Below, in pieces: positions 59,151-64,000 of a stretch of 64,000 nt of DNA. The notes under the pieces were generated by a model. It did not search any database, was not told the origin of the DNA, and worked only from the letters and a program-made list of their open reading frames with translations. Both the position numbers and the translations under genes were made by a program. How positions within the stretch are numbered: position 1 is the first letter of the stretch; the number at the start of each line of letters is the position of its first letter. This DNA comes from Holothuria scabra (lineage: Eukaryota > Echinodermata > Holothuroidea > Aspidochirotida > Holothuriidae): the NCBI GenBank assembly GCA_037179385.1, contig CM074181.1, forward strand, positions 53,441,486-53,505,485. Direction: 5' to 3'.

Positions 59151-61175
59151 CAGACAATTATATGCATGATTTTGCTCATAGAAAGGGCAACTCTTTCGAC
59201 ACAGGAGTCATTCTTCCATTAAAATAGAACCATTCACCTCATTTTTGTCATTTCCCTCATTTTTGTCATAAAAGATTATTTTTTGAAGATTCATTCAATA
59301 AAACTCGAAATTTCTTTTTTTTAACTAAATTTGAAACAACCCAAAATTCCACAAGGCTCATCTTTGTCACAACCAAAAGCCTTGGTCGTGGCATCGGGTA
59401 ATTGGTCCCCTGTAGTGCATTGGGAACTTTGCCCCCTGCTGTCGGGCAAATCTTGACACCGCTCTTCTGTTTAAACTTCTGATATTTCAGTCACACACCT
59501 CCTTTCCTAGATGAAATAGTTGTATTCTGACCTCCTTGAGGAACTGATATTACGGTAGGGATGGGAGAGGGAGGTAAGCTTTACTTCAAGAATGTTTAAC
59601 TTTAAATGGGGAAAACAAAAAGGTAGAAACTCTATAACATAATAAAGCAAAACCTCTGTATTTGCATTGAAGTAGACCTATATGGAACATTTACTAACCG
59701 TCCTTGAGCATGTGCATAAAACTGCCAACAATTTTACATAGATCAACTGGGGAAAGAGGAGGTAATTTCCTCTTTATAAGTGTACAAGGACTTAGGTTGT
59801 CGGGTGTGATGGAAGGTGCAGCAGAAGGTACAGTAGAAACAGTGAAATGGTGGGACTATACTGTGTTTGATACATAACCCACCGATTTACTGCATTTGGA
59901 GTACTCAAAATGACACAACTTAGACGAACCATTACCTATATAGTAGTCCATAACAGCTCCTCAATCAAACATAGTTGTTGAACGTTAACCTGAATTGACT
60001 GCTCATTTAGAAAACGAACTTGCATTTTTCAGAACAATTTTCGGGTACCTATTACCTACATCAGTGAATTCCATGAAATGTTTGAAACAATGAACCCAGA
60101 TGTTCGAAAAATATTCCAACAAGTTGATAAGGTACTCAGACTAATTCTTGTAACTCCAGCAAGTTAAACTATAGGAGCCTATAAGTCAATTTGTCTCCGT
60201 GGTGACTCACTTTGGGTAAGTAAGTCTCTACGGGACAGGGCTTGTTTTAGGCTACTATGACTCACTTTTTATTTTCTGTGGGCCCTTTAGGAATTACCAT
60301 GAAGCAATCAAGGCTTAACCATCTGCTGCTGCGCGATGTCCAAAGAAATGTTTTGAGAAATATGCCTGCCCAGTTTGTCAGAAATGGGCCTTTTTATGGC
60401 TTATAAGGAAATTCATAAAGCCGTATATGTATAGCCTATTTTAAAGTAATTCGCTCGACCTTCTAACCTTTGTCGAAAAGTATACAGGGAACTGAAATAT
60501 AAGCCTACAGAATCGTCATCTTATAGAAAAAAAAAGTGAGAGTTCATTGAGAAATTTCTCTCCTTCTTTGGTAGGCTACGGTATGCTACCATTCTACCGA
60601 GTTGAATATGCATGTGTAGTATAAATGTTAAAAAAGGCTTGACATTTGCTCGAATTACCGTAAATAATGACACCTCTACACAAGTTCAAGCGGAAAAACG
60701 AGGGAAATGAAATATTCGGATTACTATAGCTTAGAGAGGATTTTTGTGTGGGGCAAATACTGCCGGTAATGGAGACCGTCCTGTGATGCCCCTCCCGGAT
60801 GAAGCCATTTCGATGTGGGCCTTCTATAATATTATAAATACAAAAATATAACATTGTAACAGCGTTGTTGACGAATTGTTATTCTCACGGTAGGCTACTG
60901 AGGCTACTCATCTACTACATGCCCACCATACGCCACTTAAAGATGCGTTGATTATTTCCGCAATTGTAAAACTGTCCCCTCCTCACACAAATCCACTGGG
61001 CTTCCCTTCTTTTTTTCCCAGAGCCAAAATAGTCTCTTAAGACCAGTCTCTAGTCATCTCCTGCCACTCTGAATGAGGACTTCACTATTATTCTAAAAAT
61101 TAATACGGCGAGTCTCTCGAAAAGAAGTGGTCTTGGATTCATTGCGTATTTTAATAATAAGTACTGAGATTGTAA
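59151..61175. other. Unannotated stretch
   Basis: No supported gene, RNA or clear repeat; AT-rich with short incidental frames. Confidence 0.4.
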
Positions 61176-61182
61176 AACCATG

Positions 61183-61225
61183 GAAGTACTACGGTACCTC
61201 CGAGGTAGTACTTCCATGGTAAAAC
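61183..61225. repeat. Perfect 16-bp-arm palindrome (CCATGGAAGTACTAC)
   Basis: ACCATGGAAGTACTAC and its exact inverse are separated by the 12-base loop GGTACCTCCGAG. It abuts the left border of the TA-flanked element at 61229 and shares its core with palindromes at 39407 and 39908. Confidence 0.75.
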
Positions 61226-61228
61226 ATA

Positions 61229-62790
61229 CACTGTTAAAAAATTTCTCTGTAAATTTACATAATTTTTATGGCAAATTTTTTTCCAACCAAATAATGTTTT
61301 TTTTACAGCCAGACTGATTCATGAAAAAACATTAAGGGTTTGTTTTTTCTTTACAGTTTTTACATGTAAATTAGTTTACAAAAGTCTACTGTAAATCGAA
61401 TTACAGAATTGTTCTGTTTTGTTTACCTTAATTTTATGTGAATTTACAGCCTACTGTTTTCATTCCCGACGTTTTAATATTTATTTTAATATCGCTTTTT
61501 TACCTTTCATATGTTATTACGTAACATACACTTCACCATTACGTAGATCAGGTATTTGCTTATCAACGTAATGTGTCGTTACGAAGTTGTCTTTTTTCTA
61601 AAAGTGCCCTCGACTCTCTGGCGAAGAGCCAAGGGGCGAAAACCAAACGATTACTCCCGGAGGAGTTCTGCTCCCTTAAGGAGCTAAACGTCCCAAATGG
61701 ACAAGTACGCCCTCCAAAGGGCAAACATGCGTGGTCCTGCTCTAGACTGGATGAATAGAACAGAAGCCACAACCTGGATGCAGGTTAACGAGCTTGTCGT
61801 TACGAAGTTGTTTTCAATCAAAACATATTGAGGATGCTTTGCTGTCATATTGTTGTCAAGTAGACTGCTATCTCTAGGAACTTTGTAATTGGAAAGTCAC
61901 ATTTTTTGTACAATATAATAATTGTTTTTAAAATAAATATGACAAAGAATGGAAATACATTGGTTGCAAACATTTCCAGACAAGGTAAACAATAAGTTTA
62001 TCACTTCCTGATTAAAAAACGCCAAAGAAGATATTATTCAAAGCAACAGCAATCCTTTTGTTAGGAAAATGCCTACAAAATAAGCTCCACCCATTTATGC
62101 AAAATGAGATTTACGTCATAAAGTGGTAAATTTACAGACTCTTTCAAGTAAATTTGTGAAACGTTTTTAATTTGCTCCGATCAAGTGCATGAGCGCCTGT
62201 GGCGATGAGTTGACATCAGTATACCAATTGTCAGTGCTCTGAAATTAGGGCCTTACAATTTCTTTTTACTTAAAAATGTGTGACAAAACACCAGTTATAT
62301 GATATTTATAACTAAGAACGTAATAACTAAGTATGCTTTTATAATAAATGTAAGTTAATTTTCAAATAGGGCCATAAATTTGCCAATTTTTTTTTTAAAC
62401 TGAAACTTCGCAGAACGATGCATGTTATATATTGAAAATTTTCTGGCTATTTCTTATTTGTTTGTTTGGGCTTATTTTTGTTTCTTTTTCAGCTTAAAAA
62501 CAAAATGAATGTTCGTTGAATGACAGTATATTTATGTGAAATCAGAAAAATACAAAATACTGTTAAAATTTCTGTAAATTTACAGAAAAAGTTTTACAAA
62601 GCAGTAAAATTTGGTTAAAAAAGCAGACAGAAATGGTTTTTCAAATAAACAGAAAATACATGTTAAACAATCTTTTTTTATTGTAGCAATACAAAGTGTC
62701 TGTAAAGATACAGAAAATCTCTATTTAAAGTAAAATACAAAAAGTTTAAGTTAAAAAAAGTCTGTAAATTTACAGAAATTTTTAACAGTG
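61229..62790. mobile_element. TA-flanked TIR element (CACTGTT family, 1,562 bp)
   Basis: CACTGTTAAAAAATTTCTC at the left and the inverse of CACTGTTAAAAATTTCTG at the right, each followed by GTAAATTTACA, form an approximately 28-bp TIR. TA flanks each end (61227-61228 and 62791-62792). CTGTAAATTTACAG-type motifs recur near both ends. The interior is AT-rich and lacks a transposase, apart from a GC-rich insert at 61587-61796. The terminal CACT- and the TA duplication parallel the CACTCT hairpin elements. Confidence 0.82.
61587..61796 (-). repeat. GC-rich insert flanked by a 16-bp direct repeat
   Basis: GTCGTTACGAAGTTGT occurs at about 61570 and again at about 61797, bracketing about 210 bp of clearly higher GC. 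On the minus strand the insert ends in AGAAAAAAG next to the repeat. That is the arrangement left by LINE-mediated retroposition (target duplication plus A-rich end). It includes frames of about 50 codons on both strands but no family is recognised. Confidence 0.5.
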
Positions 62791-62896
62791 TAGAAATTGG
62801 GAAATTAAAAAACAACAAAGCAACGATACTGGAATATGTCCGTCCGTTCAGGGATCTGTCACTTTTGGGCAGGGTGTCTACAAAACTAAGATCTAA

Positions 62897-63336
62897 GACC
62901 TAAGACCTGCAAAACTAAGACCCGATCAACTGCAAAACTAAGACCCCACTGCAAAACTAAGACCCGACCAACTGCAAAACTAAGACCCCACTGCAAAACT
63001 AAGACCCGATCAACTGCAAAACTAAGACCCCACTGCAAAACTAAGACCCGACCAACTGCAAAACTAAGACCCCACTGCAAAACTAAGACCCGATCAACTG
63101 CAAAACTAAGACCCCACTGCAAAACTAAGACCCGACCAACTGCAAAACTAAGACCCCACTGCAAAACTAAGACCCGACCAACTGCAAAACTAAGACCCCA
63201 CTGCAAAACTAAGACCGGACCAACTGCAAAACTAAGACCCCACTGCAAAACTAAGACCCGACCAACTGCAAAACTAAGACCCCACTGCAAAACTAAGACC
63301 CGACCAACTGCAAAACTAAGACCCCACTGCAAAACT
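62897..63336. repeat. 42-bp minisatellite, about 10.5 copies
   Basis: Each unit is made of ACTGCAAAACTAAGACCC followed alternately by GACCA (or GATCA) and C, giving 23 + 19 bp. Since 42 is divisible by three, the minus strand is open for 148 codons as a 14-residue repeat (VLVLQWGLSFAVGR). Variants are G/D and R/P, each a single amino-acid-changing base. There is no reason to call it a gene. Confidence 0.92.
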
Positions 63337-63512
63337 ATTTATTCATTTGTTATAGTAGGGTGCACTTTGTCCATTTTGTTATGTCACTTTATGATGGATA
63401 TCAATAAATTTTACCAAACCAGGCCTTACCTAACTAATCGTTATTTTTTCAAAAAAGTTTCATAGTTTTGAGAAATAATTCATTGAAAAAAAAACATTCA
63501 TTTTATGAGATT

Positions 63513-63727
63513 TTATACTATATCTGAGCTAAACTTTCTCATGTGAGTTGATAAGTCTTTCACTTGGTCAATGAAGAAGATGTAACACAGTGCATTGGAC
63601 CACCTAGCACCACCAAGCACACAGGTGGGGAGGATCTTCATAAAGGATGACATGGTCATGCGCATAAATCGAGCACACCTCTGTGCAGACATGCTGTCAA
63701 CATTCATGGTCCTCAAATGAAGGCATC
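63513..63727 (-). CDS. Possible last exon of a host gene (weakly SDR-like C-terminus)
   Basis: On the minus strand an acceptor-like CACATTTCACAG ends at 63728. It is followed by an open frame of about 71 codons to a TAA at 63513-63515. The text includes MNVDSMSAQRCARFMRMTMS and then SNALCYIFFIDQVKDL. A Met-Ser-x-x-Arg-Cys-Ala pattern near the C-terminus occurs in DHRS7-like short-chain dehydrogenases, but the rest does not clearly match, so the family assignment is weak. Composition is less AT-biased than its surroundings. An AATAAA on the minus strand (about 63341) lies shortly downstream, next to the minisatellite. Upstream exons would lie beyond 63750 or outside the window. Confidence 0.33.
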
Positions 63728-63752
63728 CTGTGAAATGTGAGTCCATGGTCAT

Positions 63753-64000
63753 GTAGTTTGGTTGAACTGAAAACTTGTCATTACTACATTCAGTTATGTG
63801 ACTGGTTGGACAAACTCACCGGGGAATTAATCTCCAAAAATTTGGCAACACTAAAGACTTGTAACAATGACTGTCTCCACTTAAAAAAGAAGGGCCACAT
63901 TATTCAAGTAATAGATTATGTTAAGTTATAACTCTGTTTGGAATGTGATTAAAGAAAAGGTCGATAATGATCTCACTTTCTGTGATGTCGTCATTTTGAG
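63753..64000. other. Unannotated window end
   Basis: If the exon at 63513-63727 is real, this is its upstream intron. Nothing else is recognised. Confidence 0.3.

Noticed and set aside
62886..63332. 148-codon minus-strand frame as a repeat protein gene
   Set aside because: It is wholly inside a 42-bp tandem array; openness follows from the unit length, and variants change amino acids.

Overview
The window is animal nuclear DNA, AT-rich and repeat-dominated, with no intact protein-coding gene that I can defend from end to end. Non-LTR retrotransposon pieces, tRNA-derived SINEs, many kinds of terminal-inverted-repeat (TIR) DNA elements, satellites and microsatellites, together with the absence of operons or dense ORFs, point to a metazoan. 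The mix (hAT, TTAA-type and TA-type miniature elements, an APE-type LINE with a Rex1/L2-like pattern, a Penelope-like hammerhead motif) fits a marine invertebrate such as an echinoderm. That placement is a guess, not a result.

Layout. 1-80 is the end of a hAT element abutting a complex satellite (81-3330). 3.3-10.3 kb is mostly featureless, with one 402-bp hairpin TIR element at 6.3 kb and a SINE-like head at 9.4 kb. 10.4-20.6 kb is a nested structure. A LINE reverse-transcriptase fragment was hit by a TTAA-flanked miniature element. A 1,049-bp segment that includes the right part of that element was then tandemly duplicated. The second duplicate was split by a 7,349-bp segment with perfect 17-bp TIRs and a GTTA target duplication. 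That segment in turn carries a TTAA element that itself carries a hAT element. 21.7-28.3 kb holds two decayed LINEs and several SINEs. 28.7-29.3 kb looks like a promoter or first exon. 30.8-37.8 kb holds microsatellites, two SINE families, an ACGT-rich degenerate repeat field, a 150-bp satellite (34.97-36.32 kb), an approximately 80-bp minisatellite and a foldback element. 39-43 kb holds palindromes, a TTAA element and SINEs. 46.4 and 51 kb hold TA-flanked hairpin elements. 48.2-48.8 kb holds an inverted pair of Penelope-like terminal repeats, each with a recognisable hammerhead ribozyme. 55.0-56.6 kb is a hAT element with another nested inside. 57-59 kb holds a SINE and a GC-rich hairpin island. 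61.2-62.8 kb is a TA-flanked 1.56-kb element with a GC-rich insert. 62.9-63.3 kb is a 42-bp minisatellite, next to a possible last exon of a host gene on the minus strand (63.5-63.7 kb).

The long open frames at 35.2-36.2 kb and 62.9-63.3 kb exist because their tandem units (150 and 42 bp) are multiples of three. Their copy differences are amino-acid changing, so I do not treat them as genes. The two most distinctive observations are the 7.35-kb non-coding TIR element, whose empty site is still present in the neighbouring duplicate, and the inverted hammerhead ribozyme pair.
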